Made by a program: the position numbers and the translations under genes
NCBI GenBank assembly: GCA_015039315.1
Contig: WIDE01000020.1
Location: forward strand, 310,316 to 374,315
Direction of reading: 5' to 3'
DNA: 64,000 nt
Source: Clavulina sp. PMI_390
Taxonomy: Eukaryota; Basidiomycota; Agaricomycetes; Cantharellales; Hydnaceae
In this document: positions 1 to 10,039 of the stretch, piece by piece
Layout of the letters: each line of letters opens with the position of its first letter
Position numbering within the stretch: the stretch's first letter is position 1
Notes under the pieces: generated by a model
The model's database searches: none
Seen by the model: the letters and a program-made list of their open reading frames with translations, nothing else
What the model was told of the DNA's origin: nothing

Positions 1-493
1 AGTATAGGTAAACTTTAAATGAGACGCTACTTGAGGGAGCCGGGTTTTGTGCTCTTAGCATGGAGGTGGTCGCGCGCGTCGCTGACCTTCACTGGCTCGT
101 AAAGGCGAACTGGTCAGATTAGACACGAGTCAGGTGTAGTTTCCATCATCCCGTCACACAAGTGTTCAGAAGCGGTTTTGAGGGAGCCGGAATGTATCGT
201 AGAAAGCTGACGAGTCAGGATTCTCAGGAAATGGACCAAACACGTTCCGTGGACCGCTCGTTTTATTTGTCTTTGTGGATCGCTGATTGTCTAGCGTAAA
301 CAGCCTTTTCAATGTATGCACTGCCCCAAAATACTAAAATTAGCGGGTGTCTACAATGCATTTCTAACACACGCCTAGGAACATACTAGCCAAGAGCTCT
401 TCACACTCAAGCTAATGCTGTAACATATAGACGAGGAGTGTCACTGAACTGACAACGATTCGTTGAGGTGTAGTCAGGGAAGACTAAGGCGTG
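1..493. other. Intergenic, no gene seen
   Basis: No open frame with convincing protein character and no RNA gene was recognised. It ends at the likely ATG of the kinase gene at 494 and probably holds its promoter and 5' UTR. Confidence 0.5.
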
Positions 494-2719
494 ATGTCTC
501 CTGGCCCAGTTGAATGGTTTCCAACGCGATCTGGTGCTCCCACATACAGATGATCAGATACCAACATCGCCCTTCCCCCTTGGTTCCTGCTACCATCCGA
601 CCATGCCCTTGCCTCACGTACCGGGGGTTGAATCGCCCTTACCCTTCAATATCAGCGAGCTACCAGTCTCGACTACAAATAAACCACAGCTCACATCTCA
701 TCCCTTCCGTTGCATTCTCCATGGCGTCGATCCCAGCTCCGCGGCCATAATTCCTGACACAAACCCAAGTGCCTTCGAATTTCGGCAGATATACAACCTG
801 TTCTGGGACGACCCTTGGAAAGGGGAATTGTTAGCTGAGCAGGCATATTACTACTTCATCGGTGTCTTGTTGGCATATAGTCAAACGGAGGACGTGATAC
901 GAAGTAACGTGCGACACTCCACTGAGACCCTTGACGCTGGGCTACATTGCATCGCTCAAGTCTCACTTTTCTAGGCAGAGCTAAACTGGGAGCGCGTCGA
1001 AGCCTCACTGCCACCCAGTTATGGGCAACGCGTAACTTTTACTTCAACAAACCGCACCCAGCGGCTGTACTGTACATGGGTCCAACCCCTCGTGGCGGCT
1101 TGGATTGACGAGTTAGAGGTCCAGAAGCGGTTACGGCTCCGAGAAGTCCGGGACCTCGACGCATCCTTTGATGATTTATACACAACGCAAGGTCCACGGT
1201 ACAAGTGGAGGGAACTAAATGGAGAGTATGTCGTCTTTATCAAACGTTTCAGCTCCATCTGAATGGATCTTTTACCTGCATACAGGGACATCTCTAACAT
1301 TCAGCAACTTATCCTATTGATTCATGACCGCCAACATGAAGAGATAGATTTCGCACTAGCAAAACTTACTGAGCCAACAATTCAAGCCTTTGTGGCAAAC
1401 GTTGCAACTACTCCTGTTCTGCGAAAATGTGCCCGCGATCTTCCCCACAATGCCGCTCAATGCCTCATGCTGATGGCTCAACAGGTACACATCACAATTT
1501 CTGCTTGCTTCCCTAAGCCGTAGAGTTTGGTCTTATCTCATTCTCCTCAATAGGCACTCGAGTTACAGGGAGAATCGACACCAGCCGAAATTGACAACAA
1601 TCTTGTCAAACTCCTTCAGGATTTGGCGTATACGACACAGTCGTTTCCATACTTTGCTCGAGTGGCTGTCAAAAATCTTAGCGCCGTTCCAGTCAAAGGA
1701 GGAAAAGGGGGCGTCCTGCTTTCGGCAACACTCCATGATAAGGAGATGATGGTCAAGGTGCATCGTGATTATCGCGATAGACATTTGACAAAACCTGTGA
1801 TGTATGAGTTATTCCAGGTGCGTCTTGGATGTTCATCCCAACAGCTAATATCCGTAACCGCGGCCAACGCTTTCTTCCTAGCGAGAATGTCGCAGCCTAC
1901 TACTTTGGTACCAACTGTCTCAGCGTAAACTCAGGAACATTGTGCCTCTAGAAGGGGTTACGATACTTGATGCTCGGAAATATAGTGTGGTAACTGGGGC
2001 TGTGATGTCTCGTTGGGTCAGTGCAGACGAGTGGATCAAGTCTATTCATGACCTTGCCAGCTATTCGGCTATGTACCGGAAGAGAGGGTTCAAGCGACTC
2101 GTGAGCTTTAGGAGCCTTATATGTCTATGTTCATTTCATGAATTCCTGCTCCAGATAAACGGAATCGCTACTGGACTGTCTGTCCTCCACAAAAACCATA
2201 TCGTTCATGGAGATCTCCATCTGGTATGTCCTCCACAACACTGGGATCTCATCTCGCCCCCTGAATACTTTGCAGGGAAACATACTCCTCGAAGTAAATG
2301 CCCATCACGAAATCACTCGCGTAATGCTCTGTGACTTTGGCATGACTCGCATGAGCCGAAAATCCATGGAGCTTCTCAACAGCACCTCGCCTCAGCCTTT
2401 CGCATCCCTCAAAGCTGGCTATGCACCTCCCGAGAACCCAGAAGCCATGAAGAGCCCTGAAACACCTGGGGACATATTCTCCTTTGCAATTTCAATGTGG
2501 CACTGGGTGCATGAGGCACCTCCAAAAAGCCATGAAGCGCCGAAAGGTAGACTTTCCAAGAATATCCCAGACTCCTGGAAAGAAATGGTCATAGAAGATG
2601 AGGATGAAGGAGGGCTGTATAGTTTAGCCAGGCAGATGACCCGGACGGATCCCCACAGGCGACCGACGATCGAGATTGTGATTCAGGAGCTGCAACAATT
2701 TGGTTACGTCGAGCCATAA
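494..2719 (+). CDS. TKL-type protein kinase with long N-terminal region
   Basis: Eight exons give a 598-residue frame: 494-508, 558-893, 975-1225, 1286-1484, 1554-1817, 1882-2100, 2155-2223 and 2276-2719. The internal joins are in phase with consensus sites (for example GTATGT at 1226). The C-terminal half is a Ser/Thr/Tyr kinase fold: a Gly-rich loop (GGKGG), beta3 VKV, a catalytic loop HGDLH that meets GNILL across the 2224-2275 intron, LCDFG, an APPE-like motif and the closing RRPT. HRD is replaced by HGD, as in many basidiomycete TKL kinases. The first 300 or so residues match no domain I know; they include a helical stretch just before the N-lobe. A TGA and an ATG meet at 1260-1265 and can mislead into calling two genes, but both lie inside the 1226-1285 intron. 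The first exon is the weakest part. Substrate unknown; probably cytosolic. Confidence 0.8.
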
Positions 2720-3402
2720 CGCCCAAAGTACAGTTGTAACCAGACTGATGGCTCAGCGAACATGGACGTATTGTATTTCCATTCAATTCGTAGAAATTTC
2801 TCAGTTATAGAATACACTGGAATGAAGGAGGCCACCCGCGGATCCCCTACGCTCGCTGGGTTCTTCGGTCTCCAAGTAGACTTCTCACGAGCATCAGTTG
2901 TAGGGTGAAAGACCCAGGCATGACAAACAGGTGGTGAGTTTTGATTAAGCCCGCACAATTTAATTGTCTCAAGAGTCAGACAGGAAGGTCTATGAAACCA
3001 AAAATTGGATGCCAGGAAGTCTCTGTGCGGGAGCAGCGACAATTCAATCACGAGTCACGTGCACCCTGCTAGTTTCGATGGACTAAGCGCCGACTGTTGA
3101 ATAATATTTGGTTCACCGACTCGACCCCCTTCGCTGCTCATAATCCTCGATGGCCAAATCAAAGAAGTATGCATCTGTGAAGTCCAGCTATCTCCAGAAC
3201 TCTTGTTGACCAACTCGATCCTGTTATTCAGCCATACCGCACACAACCAGACCCGGAAGTTCGTATACCAGCTGGGATATCTTGCGCGGCTTTGAAAGGA
3301 GGGACTAATTATGGGATTCTGATTCTGTACAGGAACCACCGCAATGGTATCAAAAAGGCCAGGGGTCCAGGGCTGAAGTCGTACAAGGGAGTGAGTAACC
3401 AA
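2704..3402 (-). other. Possible coding relic (open frame with one TGA)
   Basis: On the minus strand about 700 nt stay open in one frame except for a single TGA at 3055-3057, giving two stretches of 115 residues. The first is rich in Trp and aromatic residues and looks more protein-like than chance (for example YPSWYTNFRVWLC). I recognise no family. It overlaps the last bases of the kinase gene and has no clear splice sites. It could be a decayed gene, an exon pair of an unknown gene, or chance. Confidence 0.2.
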
Positions 3403-4101
3403 TCGTCAAGATTTGACCAACTGTGGGCAGTAATACTCATTCTTCATCTGTGACTATTTAGGTCGATGCCAAGGTTGGTTCAATAGATCCAATGGCAAAC
3501 TTAGATCCATGAAGACCGAATCCCATCTGACCGATGCTTTGTTTCCGTAATGCAGTTCAAGCGCAACCAGAAGTTCGCTCGTCTGGGGACAGTGAGTGCA
3601 TTCTCTGTGATACATCATCTCGATACTCACTCTGGTCCGTATCCTTTAGCAAAAGGCACTACAGGGGGCTAAAGATGATGGAGATGATTGATCCTCCCTT
3701 ATTCCTATCTCATTAGTCTTTGCTTTCTCGCCTGCCCATGTTTTACTATCGACTTGTCTTTCCTCCGCACTCATATCTGCTATGCCCTCCATTATGCCGT
3801 CTCATGCAGAATACAGATATTCAACCCAACTCAAATAACTGACGAGTGTCTGAATTCAACATCCACCATGTGCACCACCCTACGCTTGGGAGTCTTTGCG
3901 TTTGGTATTCATAAACATCGCCGTCCTAATCTTATACAACTCTCAGTTCCACAAAACATAAGGGGTGTTATCATCCAACAATCCAAACCGAATACCGTGA
4001 GCCAATAATTTACTCCTGTTCCAACTGTGCCCGAATGCGAGCCGCCTGTAAATCAAGATGAGGGATGAGTGACGACTTGCCCAATCGATGCGAAAAGATC
4101 T
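3403..4101. other. Intergenic, no gene seen
   Basis: AT-rich spacer downstream of the convergent TFIIIC5 gene. Short open frames on the plus strand lack protein character. Nothing else was identified. Confidence 0.5.
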
Positions 4102-6651
4102 TTACAAACGCATGCTTACACGCTGCTGCACATCATCCTGCATCGCCTTTGCCCTATTTTTCTTCCCTTTACCCTTAACAGTGGCGCTCCCTCTCGCTCT
4201 CCCAGTACCTCCACCCGCGTTCGCGTCACCATCATCATCGCCGTCTATCCGCGCTGTACGCACGAAGCGAATTGATTCCTCTTCATACCATGCTTGCGAT
4301 TCCTCCTCAGTGAGCGCGCGTGGGTCGTTTGGAGACCGGAGGAGGAAGAGCTTGTGTCGGAATAGAGCCTTGATACGATCCAGGGCATCTGGTTTGAACC
4401 AGCCGTCGCGAGCCTGTATGACGATTTGTTGGAGACGAGAAGAATAGTGGCTCAGGATGTCAATCAAGAGATTCAAGATAGAGATCGTCAGGGCTTCACG
4501 TACGTCAAACTTGTCTCGTCGATTAGCAGGATCATCCATGATTGCTTTGAGCGTAGGGTCGGTGATGTCCATGACTTGGAATGATGTCGCGTCCGAAATG
4601 AGATTCTGGCCATCAAAGATGTGAGATTCCCTAATCCGACCCAGCATCGAGCCTTTAGCCATCGACAGCCTTCCACAAGTATGGGCGAGAGTAGCAGGTA
4701 CTCACGGATGTCTCCACTCATCGTATGCACCTCCACCGATATGTCCCGCTTTACGGGGCGCGTTCGTTTCGCGCTCGCGCTCTTTGGCAGCAGCTGCCTG
4801 CTTCTCAATCAAGCCCATGCGTCCCGCCACTCGGTCCATGTCCCGGAAATACATCCGCTGATACCTGTTCGCAGTGATCATCGGAGAGGATGAGGGCGTG
4901 ACTAGTTAGTTGACCTGACATTCCATCGATCACAACGAGCAGGCGCAATTATGAAGGAGCATACCGATAGCTGGAACGATCTTTGCGTGGGTCAAAGCCG
5001 ATACGGACAAAAGTTCCCCAGAACGGACCATCGCGATATCCATAACAGAGTCCTGCGAGAATCGTCTTGTTCCTACCAATCGCGAGGTGAGCGATGTTAT
5101 ATTAGGTCACTAGAGGAATAAGATCGTGCTTACGTTTGTAGCTCCTTGGCATCTCGTCGAGAGAACTGGTTGAACAAGGCAATACGTGACCAGACCGGCC
5201 GCTCGTCGAGCCACTACCTCATAATTCCCATCAGTAAGAAAAACATAGCAACCAAATCGGTCCTCACCTTCTTCACAGCAGCGATCAAGTCTTGCTCCGG
5301 GCTCTTCTTGAGTCCCTCAAGGGCGGTCTCGCTTGCTGTTTCCACGATGCCCTCATCATCGGCACTGAGAACATGCATGACCTCCGCCTTCAACGAGTGC
5401 TTGTTTACCATTCGTTGCTTTTCTTCGCCCGTTACTTCGTCTGTGACCGTTTGGACGATCGACACTGGGTTAGGCTTGTAGCTGTGAGATCGAGGGAGCA
5501 AAAAGGAAAGAGAAAGATATCAGGGTCACTGATCCAATAATCTAGAGCGAACCAAGGACACCGAGGCGTCTTTGTGTCGTTAGAGATGATGCGCACTTGT
5601 AAGGGTGTGGAAGCGCCTGCCGACTGAACACAGGAGGGGGGAATAGCCGAAGGTTGCTCCTTGGCCCGGTTCGGTCTTCCTCCTTGTCTGGCTGTTTCTG
5701 CTTTGGGGTGTTCTTGATAGCGTCGGTGTTTGGTGGTTCATCAACATCCATTTCTGCCCCGTCGTTGGGTGGCTCCACTCCCCCAAGATCAGGGTCGAGA
5801 TAGTAGTCTTCTTGTTCCGGCTCGAAGGTGAAATTTTGCATTGCACGGGCTATCAGGAGGGTAGTTTGAGACATCATACAAGTGTTTTCATGTAGACAGC
5901 GCACAAGCACAAGGCATAACTCACCGTCCATGCGATCCATCATGGCTCGAATGTTGGAGACGCGATCGTTCAGGGGAGGGGCGTACTGAAAGTCCGCCAT
6001 GCCTATTCAAGAGCGTGAGAGGCTGAGTTGAGCGAGCGGTGAAGGAAAGGACAGAGGGACATAGCGGAACTCACTCCGAAATCGTACAGTCTTCTTCAGC
6101 AGTCCAACGACCTCTGCTGTGTATTCAGGCATCGGTGTGGAAGGGTCATGAGCTTTTTCTTTTCCTTTACTCGAGCTTCTGCTTGCTGAGTGGTCGATAT
6201 CCATAGGAGCAGCACCCTCTTCCTCCGCATTCCTGTTCTTCTTGCGTCTTGTCACCACCTTTAGTAGCAGGTTACTTGTAGAGCGCGTATCGGCTGGGAT
6301 GGGGTGTGCCCAAGGGGCCTCAGGTCGAAGGCGCAATTCAACTGGGAGTGTGGTAGCATGGGCGGTAGCTGTCGACATCGTGGATACCGGAGCCTTCGTA
6401 GGACCAGACGAAGTTGACGCTAAACCAGCATCGCGATCCCCTATAGAACGGGATGAGGTACCAGTGGATCTCAGAGAAGAGTCCAACCGCTGGGGACCAC
6501 CGAGTCTGTCCACTGCGCGTTTCATCGCCTCTGGCTCCCGCGCAATGAAACCAGGGTACTCGATCGCATAGAATGGCGTCTTTGGCAGCGGGCGAGAAGA
6601 AGCTACTCTGGTTGTTGTTGGATGAGGTTGTGACGAGGTGGAGGGTTCCAT
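4102..6651 (-). CDS. TFIIIC subunit 5 (tau95/GTF3C5/Sfc1-like)
   Basis: Subunit of the RNA polymerase III factor TFIIIC, which binds the A box of tRNA and similar genes in the nucleus. About eight exons run from the ATG at 6651. The N-terminal exon has the family start FYAIEYPGFI, then ELRLRPEAPWAHPI and LLLKV. Later exons give MADFQY (about 6000), RPVWSR...LFNQFSRRDAKELQ (about 5200-5140), the signature GPFWGTFVRIGFDPRKD (about 5030-4985), RYQRMYFRDMDR (about 4870), and the C-terminal HIFDG...DITDP with DGWF (about 4640-4390). This motif order matches the whole family, so the gene looks complete. An acidic, Pro/Lys-rich insert lies around 5600-5850. The protein ends in a basic tail. Exact exon ends were not all fixed. 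Confidence 0.88.
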
Positions 6652-7286
6652 GATGCCTGCTAGTGTTATACGAGACGGAATTTGATTATCTAGTGGGCCA
6701 GGCGCATGAACCAACAAACGGGTCGTCGGCCTGGAAGAGAATGTGTCACGTGCAGTGACATCAGCTGTGACAGAACGCGACCCCGACAACCAGCCCTGTC
6801 TACTCCCTAGGCAAAGAATATAACACACGAAAAACGCGGCGTAGCCTCACATTGAACTTGTGAATCTCGGGACGTGGCTTTGAGATGTAAACAAGGAGCT
6901 TGGACTACTCGCTGGTTCTGACGTACAAGCCCACTGGCAAAGCCATCACGGAGTGTTGCCGCGGCTTCAATCGTAATGGAATACAGCATCAGGTCTAAAG
7001 GAGCCTACGCATTATTCACCTAATCCAGTAGCTCACAGACTGAGCTTCAAGCTTGAGACAACCAAAATGGCGTCATGCTCGCCGGGACCACCTGACAGCA
7101 AGGCTTGAAAGCCCCATTGGTCGTTCTGGCTCGCATTGGCAAAATAGAATAACGTACGGAGGAATATCTCAGGGAAAATGATCGAGATGCTACGAAATCC
7201 CATGATGGAGGTTTGGAGGATCGAACGGCCAGCCCAGTATCAAGTGATCGACGAAGCGATAACGCATGATGGAGCTCGGCGTGGAA
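6652..7286. other. Intergenic between TFIIIC5 start and F-box copy 1 end
   Basis: Holds the TFIIIC5 promoter and the 3' flank of the first F-box gene. No convincing coding sequence or RNA gene. Confidence 0.5.
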
Positions 7287-8837
7287 TCATTCTGACCGAA
7301 TAACCGTCGCAATCCATCCATTGAGTGATTTTCTCGTGAACATCCACGTCCCAGATCGGGGGCAAACTCCTACACATATCCAGCTGTACATACCGACACC
7401 AGGATCGGTTGATAAGGTTGGCAATATGAACAAACCTCGCCCAGTGTCCCTATCAGCATTATAGAGGCTTTGAGGTGCCGCAAAAAGAAAAAGCTCTTTG
7501 TGAAGGGCATCGGATATAGCTCTTGGAGAATCAGGCTTTTCTGAAAACACAAAATGGGATGCAGGATGTGTGATCCACATCGGAACTGTATTTTCATTTA
7601 GCCGCCATGGCTCGTCAAGGAGTGGAGGGTAGTAAAAGTCCCCGTTCTCTGAGACGGCCAAAGCAGCCGAGAAGTCATGATCCACCGTAGTGCATTGCAC
7701 TTGAATTGGGGTAGCTGTTTCGCCTCCGATAAGGCGAATCTTGTGATGAGAGGTCACAACAAATTTGCATTCATGCACCAGCCAGGATAGTCCAGGACCC
7801 TTGCTCGAAATCTCGACCTGAGTGGGACAATCACTAGGGACTGCCGGGCTGGTGGACGTTTTGAAGAAGCGGACAATAAGACGATCGCCACGCACATCAC
7901 CACGAACCTGGAACACGGTGCCACCATTGGTGACGACGACGGTATGAAACGATGTCGGAGTACGTGGGTCTATAGGATAGCTAGCAGTTTGCCCGTTTTT
8001 CGAATCCCAAACAAGCGAGTCGGACAGTTCAGGCGGAGGGTGAAGTTCAACATAACGACCACAGAAGTTAAGCCTGGCCCCTGTATCCTTGGGCCAAGTC
8101 TGGGGTTCATTTCCGATATGAAATGAAGGTGCGTGGTCACCGTTACACTCCATGATTAGTGGAGTGATTTGGGACCAGTATCTTTGTGTAGTTAGTAAAT
8201 TTAGAGTCGTGCAGTTTGATGTGAAAGCGTACCCAGATTCGTCCTCGACAGCTGCGTGGATGAAGGACAGGTATGATTGCGATTCCGAATCATACCGTGC
8301 TCCTAGAAGGTCTGGACCCGTATTCGGTGGTGGTAGCAGTTGAATCTCAGTGGAGACAGTAGGAAAGATGGTTGTTGTTTCGCTAATGCCTGGAGTTTTG
8401 ACATCCCAACACAATATGTGAGCGGTGCTATCTGACTTCCGCCACGCAAGGGCAACGATCCACCGTCCACCGGGTGTGCCATGGATTGCCCATCGGTGGA
8501 GAGTGAGGTTTGGCTCATATTTAAGATCAAACTGAGTCCGTTGGGCAGGGCGGGGGCCTGGCCACTGACTCGGATGTGTGGCACGTGCAAGTCTTTCCTT
8601 CCGAGTTGCCAATCTGACGAGGGCGGCAACGTCAAGTGACTCGATGCCGAAGCAGGAAGGTGGTAAGCTCTCATCTTCGAGCAAGATGCGGCAATATCTC
8701 AGCCAGAATGATCTCGAGACTCCGATGTTGTTATGAAAGTAGGAAGAGACGCAAATAAGTCTGATTATACTAAGGACATCGAGGTGTTCGGTGATATTGA
8801 CGAGCAGTTCGATCGGGATATCTGTAAAAGGCGCCAT
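7287..8837 (-). CDS. F-box protein, family A copy 1
   Basis: Two exons (8837-8233, 8181-7287) encode 499 residues. Residues about 3-45 form an F-box (DIPIELLVNITEHLDVLSIIRL), expected to bind Skp1 in an SCF ubiquitin ligase. It is followed by FWLRYCRILLEDE and a beta-rich region of about 430 residues with no named domain, probably for substrate recognition. The C terminus carries CPRSGTW and a closing IRSE. The intron (8182-8232) is 51 nt, phase 2, with donor GTACGC and a CTAAC branch-like site. Because it is a multiple of three and open, an unspliced message would still translate. The frame extends 49 codons upstream, but the ATG at 8837 aligns with all six paralogs. It lies 8 kb from the rest of the array. 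Confidence 0.85.
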   Translation of the reverse strand: MAPFTDIPIELLVNITEHLDVLSIIRLICVSSYFHNNIGVSRSFWLRYCRILLEDESLPPSCFGIESLDVAALVRLATRKERLARATHPSQWPGPRPAQRTQFDLKYEPNLTLHRWAIHGTPGGRWIVALAWRKSDSTAHILCWDVKTPGISETTTIFPTVSTEIQLLPPPNTGPDLLGARYDSESQSYLSFIHAAVEDESGYAFTSNCTTLNLLTTQRYWSQITPLIMECNGDHAPSFHIGNEPQTWPKDTGARLNFCGRYVELHPPPELSDSLVWDSKNGQTASYPIDPRTPTSFHTVVVTNGGTVFQVRGDVRGDRLIVRFFKTSTSPAVPSDCPTQVEISSKGPGLSWLVHECKFVVTSHHKIRLIGGETATPIQVQCTTVDHDFSAALAVSENGDFYYPPLLDEPWRLNENTVPMWITHPASHFVFSEKPDSPRAISDALHKELFLFAAPQSLYNADRDTGRGLFILPTLSTDPGVGMYSWICVGVCPRSGTWMFTRKSLNGWIATVIRSE

Positions 8838-10039
8838 GTTAGCACAGTGTTGGGGCCGCTGGAACTCGCCCAACAAGCAGATCTGAATGTGAAATACCAG
8901 TGAGCAACTAAGCAGGCTCCAAACACCCCCAAACAAGACACATTCTGGCTTGTCTGGTGTATAGACGCTGGTATTGATTGGCAAAAGGCCTGTTTGAGGG
9001 TGGCTACAGCACCAGTCTGTCTAACTATCTCGCGCTTGCCCCTCTTTCAACTGGTGTACTCGCTGGCTTCTTCTTCTTAAACATCTACTAAGTACCACGG
9101 CCACGCCACACTGGCACCACGCCAGACAATGCTAGCGGCAGGACTGAAGACAAAAAGCGAAAGGAGCAGACCATTTGTGCTCGTTCGACCTCTCGTAAAC
9201 TTGAACCTTAGTCCCACTCACTGGCCTCTACTTATATTCGCCTGAACTGGAGCCTCTGGCCCCTCAGTTAGGTCAGCTAGTCTCCACTTGCTCTACATGC
9301 TATACCAGTGCCACGATTCACTCAAACTGAATTCTTATACGTAGGCTAGTAGTCAATTAATCGCGATAATCACTTTAGATCTACTTCTTCCTACCTCAAC
9401 AGTTATTATTGCTCCAAAGATAAGGCCGAACGCGTGATAGCGAATGAGCCACCCAACCCCTCATTATCACGATTACCAATGATTCGGCTGTTTCGTGTCA
9501 AAGAAGAAGACCAGGGAGTGTAGGAAATATTGGTGGGACCGTTCCGGAAATGAAAGTCCTTTATCTGACTATGCATCGGTTCGACAGGGTTGCCAGTTGG
9601 CACCGTATAACAGTCTTGGGCCACTCAACTGGCCCTATTTCTCTCATTATAATGAGGAACTACCCCGGATAGCATCGACGAAGCGACCGACGGACGATTT
9701 TCTTCCTCCAGTCCAGTATTCACCATCGACTCCTTTCTGTTCCTCGTGTTCCGGGTTATGTGGATTTGTCAATGTGCCTTAGGCTTGGCGTTGGCAGCAT
9801 AACCCAGACATGCATTGTCCCGATTCTCATTCAAGGGGTACCGAAAACATTTTGATGCTTGCACGATTCCTTGCACAAATCATATTTTTAGGTCTTGGCA
9901 AAGTCTGGGCGCGTGATGCATTCGTGCCTTACGACCAACATTACCAATTCGCTTTCCAATATAAGATCAACTTTGCTCATCCAAGCCACCTTGCCCCCAT
10001 TCCTTTATTCCGATCGACCCATAAATTTCTTTGGAGATT
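8838..10039. other. Divergent intergenic region
   Basis: About 1.2 kb between the start of F-box copy 1 (-) and the PI-PLC-like gene (+), so it probably holds both promoters. A short hydrophobic open stretch near 9855 (MLARFLAQIIFLGLG) resembles a signal peptide, but I found no splice linking it to the downstream gene. Confidence 0.5.

Noticed and set aside
5146..5540. Plus-strand frames inside the TFIIIC5 gene
   Set aside because: Antisense shadows; the minus strand carries the conserved family motifs.
9495..9782. 95-residue plus-strand frame upstream of the PI-PLC-like gene
   Set aside because: No homology-like features, no splice to the downstream gene and no paralog.
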